From an uncultured SAR324 cluster bacterium (GTDB lineage: Bacteria > SAR324 > NAC60-12), in NCBI GenBank assembly GCA_902562015.1, contig CACERX010000007.1, positions 1 through 43,661 of the forward strand: a stretch of 43,661 nt of DNA, in the 5' to 3' direction. Below are positions 25,359 through 34,238 of this stretch, in pieces. The notes beneath the pieces are model-generated. The model made no database searches. It worked only from the letters and a program-made list of their open reading frames with translations, and was not told where the DNA came from. Both the position numbers and the translations under genes were made by a program. Positions within the stretch are counted from its first letter, which is position 1. Every line of letters starts with the position of its first letter.

Positions 25359-25921
25359 AAATTTACCTTGCCCCAGAAAATATATTTGGTTATTTATTTA
25401 TAACTATCAATAATCAAACCTAATAAATTCCTCAATAAAACTAAAATATTATATTTTTTGAGTTTAGGTCATGGTACGTTGATCGTTAATTGGGACATAA
25501 TGTACCTCAGGAGGGGGATCTTAATAACTAGACTCATTTTTTGACATTTTTTGAAACCTCACAAGGCTCAGGGAAACTAGACAAAATCTGTTTGGAAAAA
25601 ACTTTCTCCCCGTCAGCTGTTACCTAAAAATCTCCTCTTTTTCCAGAGAAAGGTTCTGAGTCTAACCCACAATTTTTTTTATTCCGTTGCCAGAACTACA
25701 GAGCGTGGTTCGTAGTAGCAAAAAACAAAGATAAATATTTTTATCTTCATAGTTAATTGAATAACTCAATATTTTAAATTTATGCACATGAACTTAGTAA
25801 TTTAAAAAAATAAAGTGATTCAAGTATTTTCTAATTTGTTAAAATTATCAATATTCTGACCTATGGATTAAATATTATTTAATGTTTTCCTGTTTGAAAA
25901 TTATACTTAAGAAGCAGGAGA
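25359..25921. other. 563-bp gene-free region between convergent rpsU and the 4TM gene
   Basis: No frame with coding character. The outer parts are very AT-rich; the middle (about 25460-25710) has a more balanced composition and contains the candidate structured RNA listed separately. No remnant of an FtsK motor domain was seen on the minus strand downstream of the 4TM gene. Confidence 0.5.
25529..25680 (+). ncRNA. candidate structured RNA with U-tract end
   Basis: TAGACTCA (25529-25536) and TGAGTCTA (25657-25664) are perfect 8-bp complements about 120 nt apart, which would close a long-range stem; 8 nt later comes a run of eight T (25673-25680). Inside lie two further 7-bp complementary pairs, GGAAAAA with TTTTTCC and CTTTCTC with GAGAAAG, in a-b-a'-b' order, so they are alternatives or a pseudoknot. 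A closing stem plus U-tract resembles an independently terminated small RNA. I do not recognise a known class, and strand choice rests on the U-tract. Confidence 0.3.
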
Positions 25922-26560
25922 TTATTCAATGTGTAAATTATTTTTAAGATCAGTAAATTGTCTTGAGGGAGTAACCTCTGCAGCTTTAGGATGGCTGATT
26001 TTTCCAGCTATAAAAGAAAGTAGATTGTAAAATGTGGAAAAAAATCCTGATAAAAAAGGCAATGGAGAAAGTACATCAATCATACGCAAAAAAGACAAAA
26101 TAAAAATTCCAATTACTCCTACTAAATATATTACTGGATAAGCGGATGACTCAATCCAACCCAATGCCAGTTTGCCAGCATATCCATTTTGCCAAAAATA
26201 ATTTATTTCAGCCGAATCTACGAAATGGTTATTTATGAAAAATTCATGAAAAATCGAAATTAAGAACACAAGTACAAAAGCGTAATAAGTTCCGGAAAAC
26301 CTTGATATCCTGCGAGGATAATGCAAATTGACCCTAATAAATAACCATGCAAGAAGAAAAGCAGATGGCCCAAAAACCTCAAGTAATGAACCTCCAATTA
26401 TAGCACCTATCAAGCCAGTCCAGTTGCTTATTCCATTTGAGGGATACAACTGATTAAAAACGGTGGGATCTTGAAAATCAGCAGTGCAAACTGATACCAT
26501 CAAAAAAAAACCTAGACCTCCAAATAAAATATAATCTATTCTTAATTTTTTAAATTCCAT
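25922..26560 (-). CDS. FtsK-type 4TM-domain membrane protein lacking the motor
   Basis: 212 residues with four to five hydrophobic segments: IDYILFGGLGFFLMVSV, NWTGLIGAIIGGSLLEVFGP with SAFLLAWLFIRV, TYYAFVLVFLISIF, and VIYLVGVIGIFILSFL. Spacing and the Gly/Phe-rich second helix recall the N-terminal membrane domain of FtsK/SpoIIIE translocases. The protein stops shortly after the last helix, without linker or ATPase. ATG 26560 is chosen; a TTG at 26578 directly abuts the coaD stop and is an alternative. It is the last gene of the mutS-coaD run. The family assignment is tentative. Confidence 0.6.
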   Translation of the reverse strand: MEFKKLRIDYILFGGLGFFLMVSVCTADFQDPTVFNQLYPSNGISNWTGLIGAIIGGSLLEVFGPSAFLLAWLFIRVNLHYPRRISRFSGTYYAFVLVFLISIFHEFFINNHFVDSAEINYFWQNGYAGKLALGWIESSAYPVIYLVGVIGIFILSFLRMIDVLSPLPFLSGFFSTFYNLLSFIAGKISHPKAAEVTPSRQFTDLKNNLHIE

Positions 26561-26578
26561 TTTACTAACTTTTGCCAA

Positions 26579-27076
26579 CTATGAGTTAGAATTTTTTTTG
26601 ATAACATTCTTAACTATATCTGCCACAGCAGGTAAAACATATGCTTCGATTGACTCACCCAGATACGCCAACTCACGAACAAGAGTAGAATTTATAGCAA
26701 ATAAATCTGGCTTACCAAACAGGCAAAATGTTTCAATCTCAGGATCAATGCCCTTATTGCCTACAGCCTGCTGAAATTCACCTTGAAAATCATCCAAACT
26801 TCTTAAACCTTTTACGATTGTTTTTGCTTTTCGTTTCTGAACATAACGAATGGTTGATCCAGTAAATGAATCAACGGTAACATTTTTCAAGTCATGGTGC
26901 TGGACGTATTCCCTCATCATGCGCTTGCGTACCTCCGCATCAAAAATATATTTTTTTTCGGTATTCATGGCTGCAGACCAAAAAACATGGTCAAACTGCT
27001 TGGCAGTCCTTAATAAAATATCCGCATGACCATAAGTTGGAGGATTTGCACTTGTCGGATATACTGCAATTTTCAT
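26579..27076 (-). CDS. coaD: phosphopantetheine adenylyltransferase
   Basis: Penultimate step of coenzyme A synthesis: 4'-phosphopantetheine plus ATP gives dephospho-CoA. Nucleotidyltransferase fold with the (T/H)xGH motif as PPTYGH (His17), then RKRMMREYV, GSTIRYVQKRKAKTIVKGLR, and the ATP-binding NSTLVREL (ISSTxVRE in relatives). The N-terminal loop reads YPTSANPPTYGH instead of the usual YPGTFDPxTxGH, a divergent but conservative change. 165 residues is normal. Co-directional with mutS, 52 bp apart. Confidence 0.93.
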   Translation of the reverse strand: MKIAVYPTSANPPTYGHADILLRTAKQFDHVFWSAAMNTEKKYIFDAEVRKRMMREYVQHHDLKNVTVDSFTGSTIRYVQKRKAKTIVKGLRSLDDFQGEFQQAVGNKGIDPEIETFCLFGKPDLFAINSTLVRELAYLGESIEAYVLPAVADIVKNVIKKNSNS

Positions 27077-27128
27077 TTTTCAGGAATACTTTAAAGAGTT
27101 ACAATTATTACTACGTAGTTTACATGTA

Positions 27129-29906
27129 CTATTTTTTTAACCTTTCGATTAATTCATGCAGATAAATCAGTGCCTGCAAGGGCGTCATTTTATTTAAATT
27201 TAAATCAAATAACTCATCAAGAATAAGTGACTCTTCTGGAAACATTGACAACTGGGAGTCAGCATTTCTATGATCATTTACAGCACGAACTTGTTTTTCA
27301 CTTTTTTCTGCAGGCAAATCTTGATTTTTTTCTATACTATTATGTATAGGCAAATGGCGGACCATTGATGTCTCTTCTAACTGTTCCATCAAATTAAGAG
27401 CGCGTTTAACAACACTTTTCGGCAATCCTGCCAACCTTGCTACTTGCACACCATAACTTTTATCTGATTCACCTAAAACAATTTTTCGCAAAAATACAAT
27501 TTTCTCTCCTTCTTCTTCTACACGTACACTGAAATTTTCAATTCCTTTAAATTCCTGCGAAAGTGCTGTCAATTCATGGTAATGAGTCGCACAAAGGGTG
27601 AGGGCATTCAATTTGTGTAAATACTCAACAATTGCCCAAGCAATGCTTATCCCATCGAAGGTACTTGTGCCCCGCCCAATTTCATCAAGTATTATCAGAC
27701 TCCTTTCTGTCGCATTGTTTAAAATTGCAGCTGCTTCGTTCATTTCAAGCATAAATGTGCTTTGACCTATTGTAAGATTATCAGATGCGCCAACACGTGT
27801 AAAAATTCTATCCACTACAGAAAATTCTGCTCTAGAAGCAGCCACAAAACTACCACATTGTGCCATAAGAATATTCAGTGCAACTTGTCTCATGTACGTG
27901 GATTTTCCAGCCATGTTAGGCCCTGTTATCAGCATGATTCTGCAATTTGCATCCTGTAGATCCAAATCGTTAGGCACAAATTCTTCACCCAAATCAATTC
28001 GTTCAATAACAGGATGACGGCATTCCTTAAGTAGTAATTTCCTCGGTGAATCTAGTGACCCAAGGCTTGGTCGAATATAGTTATTATGTTCGGCAACATG
28101 AGCTAATCCTGCCAATGTGTCTGCAATCGCTATATCATGTGCGGTTTTCTGAACACGTAAACTGTTCGTGTTTAGCTTAACTTTTAGTTGCTGGAAAATT
28201 TTATATTCCAACTCACCTATTCGTTCTTCAGCAGTGAGAATTTTTTCCTCAAACTCTTTAAGTTCAGAAGTAATATAACGTTCTGCATTGACTAAAGTTT
28301 GTTTTCGAATGTAATTTTCCGGAACTGAAGATTTATGCGCATTGCTTACCTCAAGAAAGTATCCAAATACTTTATTGTAACTGATTTTCAAAGAAGTAAT
28401 CCCTGTAAGCTCGCGCTCACTCTGAAGCATTTGGTTAAGATATTCTTTCGAATTTCTGGAAATATCACGTAGCTGATCCAGCTCTTCTGAAACTCCATCG
28501 GCAATATAACCACCTTCCCTCAGTTTTAAAGAAGGCACTCCCTTCAGTTGCTGATTCAATAAATCTAGTAAATCAGTCAAAGAATCAAAATTTTCGTCAA
28601 TTTCTTTAAGTAAAGGGGAATTAAATTCTGAAAAATAGTCTGACAAATTCTGCAAAGGTTCCAAGGATTCACGCAATGCAATAAGATCATTTACACCTGC
28701 AACTGGTAAAGTTATTCTTCCAATTATTCTAGGCAAATCCTGAATAAATTTAAGACTTTGACGAAATTTTCCACAAAGCATAAAATTATTTCTAAATTCT
28801 TCAACACTGTCATAACGCTGATTTATTTCTTCTGCGTTTAGCAACGGCTGGCGCAGCCACTGCCTAAACAGTCTAGCGCCCATAGGAGTACAAGTATGAT
28901 TGAGAATATTAAAAAGTGTGTGTTTTCTGACTCCAGACTGACTTTCGAACAATTCCAAATTTGCGACTGTGGACTCATCCAGAAGCATATTTTTGTCAAA
29001 TGAGTGTCTTCTCAAGGAAGTTAAGTGGCTCAAATCACATTTTTGAGTTTCCTCAAGATAACGCAATAATGCTCCGGCAGCCGAAATACCATTCGGTAAA
29101 TCATCAATACCGAACCCGGAAAGGTTAAGAGTTTCAAAATGTTCTTTTAAGCTTCGATGCGTTGCAGCATAATCAAAATGATATGGATCAATGAAATTAA
29201 ATCGGCCAGTTGTAGGAAAAGCATTTTTATCTTGAAGTCCTGGCTTATGTTCATGAAATGCTGCAGACTTCAACTCGGTTGTATTTCTCTTTTCCAACAA
29301 TTGGGTCATGCGTTGAACAAGTTCTTCTAAAAAAATAGATTCGGCTTCTGATCTGCTTTGCGTCAAAATCACTTCTTGGGGTGAAAGCTGTGCTAGGAAG
29401 TCATAGAAAAGATTAGATTCATTCAAATTAAATTCTGCAACTTCAAACTCTCCTGTAGATAGATCCGCAAATGCGATGCCAATGCACTTCGAGCGTAAGA
29501 CGACATTTATTGCCAATAAATAATGGTTCCTGTCTGGATCAATCAGTTGTGGAGAAACGGTAGTACCTGGAGTGACTACTCTTACTACATCCCTAGTTAC
29601 AAGTCCCTTTGCTTTTGCGGGATCTTCCAGCTGTTCACAAATTGCCACCTTGTAACCTGCAGATGTCAACTTATTCAAATAATGTTCGTATGCCTTGTAA
29701 GGTACACCACACATGGGTAGTGAGTTTTTCTTTTTTTTGTCGCGTGAAGTCAGCGCAATTTGTAATATCTCAGCTCCGACTATAGCGTCATCACCAAACA
29801 TTTCATAAAAGTCGCCCATACGATAGAAAAGGAGCTTATCTGGATGTTCCTTTTTAATTGCATTGAATTGGCGCATCATTGGAGTTTCAGCTTGAGGAAC
29901 TGACAT
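27129..29906 (-). CDS. mutS: DNA mismatch repair protein MutS
   Basis: Mismatch recognition ATPase, full length at 925 residues. The N-terminal mismatch-binding motif is FYRMGDFYEMFGDDA (the Phe-x-Glu reading head), followed by the connector, lever and clamp domains. The C-terminal ATPase has Walker A GPNMAGKST (near 660), DEIGRGTSTFDGISIAWA, and CATHYHELTALS, with a C-terminal tail DLNLNKMTPLQALIYLHELI for tetramerisation. No mutL is next to it. It lies in a run with phyH upstream and coaD downstream. Confidence 0.98.
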   Translation of the reverse strand: MSVPQAETPMMRQFNAIKKEHPDKLLFYRMGDFYEMFGDDAIVGAEILQIALTSRDKKKKNSLPMCGVPYKAYEHYLNKLTSAGYKVAICEQLEDPAKAKGLVTRDVVRVVTPGTTVSPQLIDPDRNHYLLAINVVLRSKCIGIAFADLSTGEFEVAEFNLNESNLFYDFLAQLSPQEVILTQSRSEAESIFLEELVQRMTQLLEKRNTTELKSAAFHEHKPGLQDKNAFPTTGRFNFIDPYHFDYAATHRSLKEHFETLNLSGFGIDDLPNGISAAGALLRYLEETQKCDLSHLTSLRRHSFDKNMLLDESTVANLELFESQSGVRKHTLFNILNHTCTPMGARLFRQWLRQPLLNAEEINQRYDSVEEFRNNFMLCGKFRQSLKFIQDLPRIIGRITLPVAGVNDLIALRESLEPLQNLSDYFSEFNSPLLKEIDENFDSLTDLLDLLNQQLKGVPSLKLREGGYIADGVSEELDQLRDISRNSKEYLNQMLQSERELTGITSLKISYNKVFGYFLEVSNAHKSSVPENYIRKQTLVNAERYITSELKEFEEKILTAEERIGELEYKIFQQLKVKLNTNSLRVQKTAHDIAIADTLAGLAHVAEHNNYIRPSLGSLDSPRKLLLKECRHPVIERIDLGEEFVPNDLDLQDANCRIMLITGPNMAGKSTYMRQVALNILMAQCGSFVAASRAEFSVVDRIFTRVGASDNLTIGQSTFMLEMNEAAAILNNATERSLIILDEIGRGTSTFDGISIAWAIVEYLHKLNALTLCATHYHELTALSQEFKGIENFSVRVEEEGEKIVFLRKIVLGESDKSYGVQVARLAGLPKSVVKRALNLMEQLEETSMVRHLPIHNSIEKNQDLPAEKSEKQVRAVNDHRNADSQLSMFPEESLILDELFDLNLNKMTPLQALIYLHELIERLKK

Positions 29907-29936
29907 GAGCTACTTGTGAGAATTGGAAAATTTCAA

Positions 29937-30749
29937 TTAATTCTGGCTAAAAGGCCATGCAAGCGGGAAAAATTTGTGATCCATCGGTCTTCCGGCAGGT
30001 AACTGATCTAAAAGGTTGGGAAACTCAGGTGAGGTTTTCCAACTGCGAGGAGCATGTATTATATCATCCCCTAACATCCGTATAGAAAATACACGGCGAA
30101 GTGCTCCTGTCCCTTCTCCGCTGTGCAAAGTCAGCATGTGAAATGCTACAGCGTCTCCAGGCTCAAGTTTCCACTTCAATACTCTAAATTTTTTCGGATT
30201 TGCATCTATATCTGGTATTTCATTTAAACTTCCCTCAGGAAACCATTTTGCTTGATTTTCAAGAAAATTTCTTGGCATATACCATGGTCCCTTATGAGAG
30301 CCTGCCACAAGTTCGAGAGTCCATTTCAGTGGAACTGGATCAACGGGAATCCAGAAGCTGATATTCTGATTCCCTTCAATATTATAATACGGCTGGTCCT
30401 GATGCCAAGGAGTCCTTTGTAAAGTACCTTTTTTCTTTACCAACATATGGTCATGGTATAAGCGTACCTGCTTTGAGCGCATGAGTTTTGCAGCAACTTC
30501 AGGAACCGAACTCTTAAAAATTATTCTCTGGTATGACGGATTTTTCTGCCAAGTGCAGAAATCTTCAAGAAACCAGCCTGGATCGTTTTTATTGCTAGCA
30601 ATTTTAGAATTTAAGCTGGGATTGGAAATATTTGCCTCAATACCTTCCCGCAAGTCTGAAACTTCTTGATCATTAAGAAGACCTTTAATCAATACTGCAC
30701 CATCACTCTGATATGCTTCAATATCAGCTTCAGTAATTTTCAAGGGCAT
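29937..30749 (-). CDS. phytanoyl-CoA dioxygenase (PhyH) family protein
   Basis: 270-residue Fe(II)/2-oxoglutarate oxygenase fold. The metal triad is visible as His116 and Asp118 in RTPWHQDQPYYN and His209 in MLTLHSGEGTG, with an Arg about ten residues later (ALRRVFSIRML) to hold 2-oxoglutarate. The start SDGAVLIKGLLNDQEVSDLR is typical. The substrate cannot be inferred: the family hydroxylates CoA esters, osmolytes and secondary metabolites. It lies between trpA (11 bp) and mutS (30 bp) and is probably co-transcribed with trpBA. Confidence 0.9.
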   Translation of the reverse strand: MPLKITEADIEAYQSDGAVLIKGLLNDQEVSDLREGIEANISNPSLNSKIASNKNDPGWFLEDFCTWQKNPSYQRIIFKSSVPEVAAKLMRSKQVRLYHDHMLVKKKGTLQRTPWHQDQPYYNIEGNQNISFWIPVDPVPLKWTLELVAGSHKGPWYMPRNFLENQAKWFPEGSLNEIPDIDANPKKFRVLKWKLEPGDAVAFHMLTLHSGEGTGALRRVFSIRMLGDDIIHAPRSWKTSPEFPNLLDQLPAGRPMDHKFFPLAWPFSQN

Positions 30750-30760
30750 ATTTATTAAAA

Positions 30761-31537
30761 CTAGTCTCTTGCATCTGCCAGCGAATTTAAGTGTCTTTTA
30801 AATGCGGACTCACCATCATTCTCCCAAGTTTTAAGCAGAGCAGTACCAACAATGGCTATTTCTGCTTTTCCTTTAAGCATGTTCAGTTCTTCAGGTTTAG
30901 ACAATCCAAATCCCAATGCAAGTGGCAAATCTGAGAATTGTCTGCACTGTAATAAAAAATCTACTGTTGACTGCTCAAGAACAGTGCTTTTACCTGTCAC
31001 TCCCTTGCGTGCAACACAGTATATAAAACCTCTTCCTTGTGAACAGATTTCCCTGAGACGCTCCTTTTTGTTTGTAGGAGTACAGAGCATGATCGGGTCA
31101 AGATCAAACTTAAGACTATGATCAAAAAGCTGTCCGTATTCTTCGAAAGGCAAATCCGGAATTATAAAACCTTTACCGCCATTCATGCTCAAACTTTCAC
31201 AAAATACCTGGAAACCCATAGTAAATGCAGTATTACAATAACCCATCATTAAAACAGGGAATTCAAAGCTATCTGATGCACGCTTCATCAATTTGAAATA
31301 ATCCTTCAATTTTATTCCATTTCTTAGTGCCTCCTGGTTAGCCTTAACGAAAAGGGGACCGTCTGCCGTAGGCTCACTGAAAGGCATCTGTAACTCCACC
31401 AAATCCACATCAGCTTCTCTCATTGCCTCAAGCATTGCCCAGTTATCATCTAAGGACGGATAACCAACAACAGCATGTGTCATCAAGAGAATTTTGCGTT
31501 TTTCAAGTCTTTTGCGGAGATAATCTATAAGTTGCAT
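30761..31537 (-). CDS. trpA: tryptophan synthase alpha subunit
   Basis: Cleaves indole-3-glycerol phosphate to indole and glyceraldehyde-3-phosphate and channels indole to TrpB. TIM barrel of 258 residues with the catalytic pair Glu48 in VELQMPFSEP and Asp59 in TADGP, then FIIPDLPFEE, YCVARKGVTG (YxVSxxGVTG in the standard form), LGFGLSKPEEL and the phosphate-binding IVGTALLK. The wording of these motifs differs somewhat from the E. coli type, but all key residues are present. It starts 34 bp after trpB. Confidence 0.95.
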   Translation of the reverse strand: MQLIDYLRKRLEKRKILLMTHAVVGYPSLDDNWAMLEAMREADVDLVELQMPFSEPTADGPLFVKANQEALRNGIKLKDYFKLMKRASDSFEFPVLMMGYCNTAFTMGFQVFCESLSMNGGKGFIIPDLPFEEYGQLFDHSLKFDLDPIMLCTPTNKKERLREICSQGRGFIYCVARKGVTGKSTVLEQSTVDFLLQCRQFSDLPLALGFGLSKPEELNMLKGKAEIAIVGTALLKTWENDGESAFKRHLNSLADARD

Positions 31538-31571
31538 TCAATATTTCTACTACAGAATTCACCTATCATTT

Positions 31572-32816
31572 TCATTGATTCATCAAGGCTTTTTGGCGCA
31601 GGAATTCATCCCATTTTTTGTCGCCAATAGCCTCAGCTATATTAAAGATATCTTTGTCACCACGTCCGGAAAGGTTAATCAGAACATGAGATCCATTAGG
31701 TATATGAGGAATTTCTTCAATAACTGAAGCAAAAGCGTGACTGCATTCTAGGGCAGGAATTATCCCTTCAGTACGAATTAGGTGTTTTGTTGCAGAAATG
31801 ACTTCCTCATCTGTAGTCGCTGTAAATCGCACCCTTTTTTTATCATGGAGATGACTCAAAATCGGACTTACTCCAATGTAGTCCAGTCCTGCTGCAATTG
31901 AATGTGTGTGGCGCATTTGTCCTTCTTCGTCCTGAAAAAAATAAGTTTTGTATCCTTGAGCTATACCAACGTTTCCGCCACAAAAGCGAGCTGCATGTGA
32001 ACCCGTATCCACTCCTTTTCCGCCCGCTTCTGCTCCAATTAATTCAACTGTATCATCATCCAAAAAAGGGAGGAAGATTCCACTTGCATTTGATCCACCA
32101 CCTACGCACGCATAAATCCGGTCAGGAAGTTTCCCTGTAGTATTAAGCATCTGTTGTCGTGCCTCTTTCCCTATGATCGATTGAAACCAAGCAACCATTT
32201 CAGGGAATGGATGAGGACCGCAAGTTGTTCCCAACACATAATGAGTAGTTCCCATGCTTTCTGTCCAGTCCCTCATGGCGGCATTTATTGCGTCTTTCAG
32301 TGTTGCAGTTCCATCTGTAACGGATACAACTTCAGCACCTAGCTGTTCCATCCAAAAAACATTTGGTCTTTGACGTTCAACGTCAACTGATCCCATGTAA
32401 ATTGTACATTGCAATCCCATTCTTGCGGCCATTGTAGCTGTGGCTACACCATGCTGTCCTGCCCCAGTTTCAGCAATTACACGTTTTTTGCCCATACGTC
32501 TTACAAGCAGTCCCTGGCCTATCACATTATTTGCTTTGTGTGCCCCGGTATGATTTAAGTCTTCACGTTTACAAAATAACTTGAAATTCCCACCCAAGGA
32601 GTTTACAAAATTGTCCAGTGGTGTAATGGGAGTAGGCCTGCATGAATAATTCTGCATAACATCCTCAAAACCCTTCCAAAACTCCGGGTCTGCTTTTGCT
32701 TCAGCAAATGCTGCAATGAGCTCATCGAAAGTGGTCCTTAAAATTTCAGGAATGAACATACCTCCGTATTCTCCATAAAAACCGGATTCGGTTGGTATGA
32801 TGGTCTGAGAAGTCAT
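31572..32816 (-). CDS. trpB: tryptophan synthase beta subunit
   Basis: PLP enzyme joining indole and serine. 414 residues with YGEYGGMFIPEIL at the start, the PLP Lys in HTGAHKANNVIGQ (near 90), AETGAGQHGVATATMAA, the phosphate-cradling CVGGGSNASGIF, and a C-terminal LSGRGDKD. The subfamily is TrpB1 (the form that pairs with TrpA), consistent with trpA directly downstream. No other trp genes are in the window, and no leader peptide or attenuator was seen in the 94 bp shared with the divergent lipoprotein gene. Confidence 0.97.
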   Translation of the reverse strand: MTSQTIIPTESGFYGEYGGMFIPEILRTTFDELIAAFAEAKADPEFWKGFEDVMQNYSCRPTPITPLDNFVNSLGGNFKLFCKREDLNHTGAHKANNVIGQGLLVRRMGKKRVIAETGAGQHGVATATMAARMGLQCTIYMGSVDVERQRPNVFWMEQLGAEVVSVTDGTATLKDAINAAMRDWTESMGTTHYVLGTTCGPHPFPEMVAWFQSIIGKEARQQMLNTTGKLPDRIYACVGGGSNASGIFLPFLDDDTVELIGAEAGGKGVDTGSHAARFCGGNVGIAQGYKTYFFQDEEGQMRHTHSIAAGLDYIGVSPILSHLHDKKRVRFTATTDEEVISATKHLIRTEGIIPALECSHAFASVIEEIPHIPNGSHVLINLSGRGDKDIFNIAEAIGDKKWDEFLRQKALMNQ

Positions 32817-32910
32817 TTGGTTGATGTTGAATATTTATGTTATCTATTTTAGAATCCGAAGGTAAATTCTACGAACATTTCGCAAGCTTGTCAATTAGCC
32901 TTAAGATGAA

Positions 32911-34206
32911 ATGAAAAAAGAAACAGTAATTTTTCAAAAAATATTTTTTTTATTGAATTTGAGTGCAATTTTTCTTATTTCAGCATGCACAGCACCCACA
33001 ATTTCTCAATTTGAAGTACAAAGGCCTTCCATAATTACTGTGCCGCGTGAGCTTAAAAAAGTTTACATACGCGAAGATTTAATTACAGCCAACAACGATA
33101 AGATTGGAATTAAATCTCAGCTACTTCAGGAATTAGCTAGATTACTCAACAATATGGGTCGGTTTAAGGTCAGTGTAGTAAAATCACTTGATGAAAAACA
33201 ATTTGATGCAGAAAAGGAAAGTGTTGCAGTTATTCAGGGCGAAGTGATCAGCGGAGGAGAAGTGGACCGAGGTCAATTTACTGACGTTGCAACTTGCACC
33301 GGTGGGATTGGTGGTAGAATTTCTTCTGCCGCAGCCGCTGCTATTAATAAAGAAGCTGTTACTCTGGACAATTGGCGAGGATATGTCTGTCGTAGGGGTG
33401 CATTGGCCAGTGATGTTACTGAAATTGCTCTTTCTTCTGCATTTGCAATGGCAGGATTAGGTGAAACCATACCACCAAAAAATCAGGTAGTACGTATATA
33501 CAAATACAAAAATCTGTCTCTATTCGCACAATCAAATTTCAGTTTTACAATAATTGGCCTTGAAAGGGAAACATTGACAATACGCGCCGATTCAGCCAAT
33601 TTCGGCAGAAGTATAATAGAAAAAGGTTCCTATCGTAATATCAAAGAAAGCCATTTAATTTCTCTTACTTTAGGAAGCCTGATAAGTAACATCAGTATAC
33701 CTATCTTTCCAATTCCTTCACGTGAACTAGCTGTTGCAAAAAAAAGCAATCCTAGGCAATTTTTTTATAACAATAAACCTCTACCGATACCTAACATTCA
33801 AGACTTACCTAAAAAAGAAAAAAATCAGCTAATCAAGCAACTTGTAGATAAGACACTTATCTCTTTTATCCGTACAATTTCACCTTACAAAGTTAAGGTA
33901 AATGCCGAAATAGCTACCGGTGGAGAAGCAGAAACTGAAAACTTTTTTAAAGAAGGGAAAACAGAAAAAATCCGGGAACTAATTGAAGGGATTCCGGAAG
34001 ATGAGCGTGATTCAGCAGACTGGTATAATCTAGGTCTTGCATATGAGGCCAGTGCATTAAGCCCGGAAGATTATGAAGATGCACGAAGATTTTACATTTA
34101 TGCACTGGAGAAAAAACCTGGAACCAAAATTTATGCTCAGGGAGTAGGACGTACTCGCAGCTATCTTGCGGAAACTCGGAAATTGGCTAAACAACTTCAA
34201 AATTAG
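32911..34206 (+). CDS. lipoprotein with TPR-like C-terminus, paralogue 1 of 3
   Basis: 431 residues with a lipoprotein signal ending LSAIFLISAC. The mature front half contains a strand-helix pattern (LKKVYIREDLIT, IKSQLLQELARLLNNMGRFKV, AVIQGEVISG) similar to the CsgG/LpoB-type fold. An Ala-rich middle and a Cys pair (ATCTGG, YVCRRG) follow. The C-terminus has FIRTISPYKVKV then SADWYNLGLAYEA and EDARRFYIYALEKKPG, a TPR-like helical pair. The same endings recur in the next two genes, so the three form a paralogous set, probably outer-membrane-anchored partners. Specific function not recognised. Confidence 0.7.
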   Translation: MKKETVIFQKIFFLLNLSAIFLISACTAPTISQFEVQRPSIITVPRELKKVYIREDLITANNDKIGIKSQLLQELARLLNNMGRFKVSVVKSLDEKQFDAEKESVAVIQGEVISGGEVDRGQFTDVATCTGGIGGRISSAAAAAINKEAVTLDNWRGYVCRRGALASDVTEIALSSAFAMAGLGETIPPKNQVVRIYKYKNLSLFAQSNFSFTIIGLERETLTIRADSANFGRSIIEKGSYRNIKESHLISLTLGSLISNISIPIFPIPSRELAVAKKSNPRQFFYNNKPLPIPNIQDLPKKEKNQLIKQLVDKTLISFIRTISPYKVKVNAEIATGGEAETENFFKEGKTEKIRELIEGIPEDERDSADWYNLGLAYEASALSPEDYEDARRFYIYALEKKPGTKIYAQGVGRTRSYLAETRKLAKQLQN

Positions 34207-34238
34207 AAATCCTCAATGAAAAAATTTCAATAAAATTT

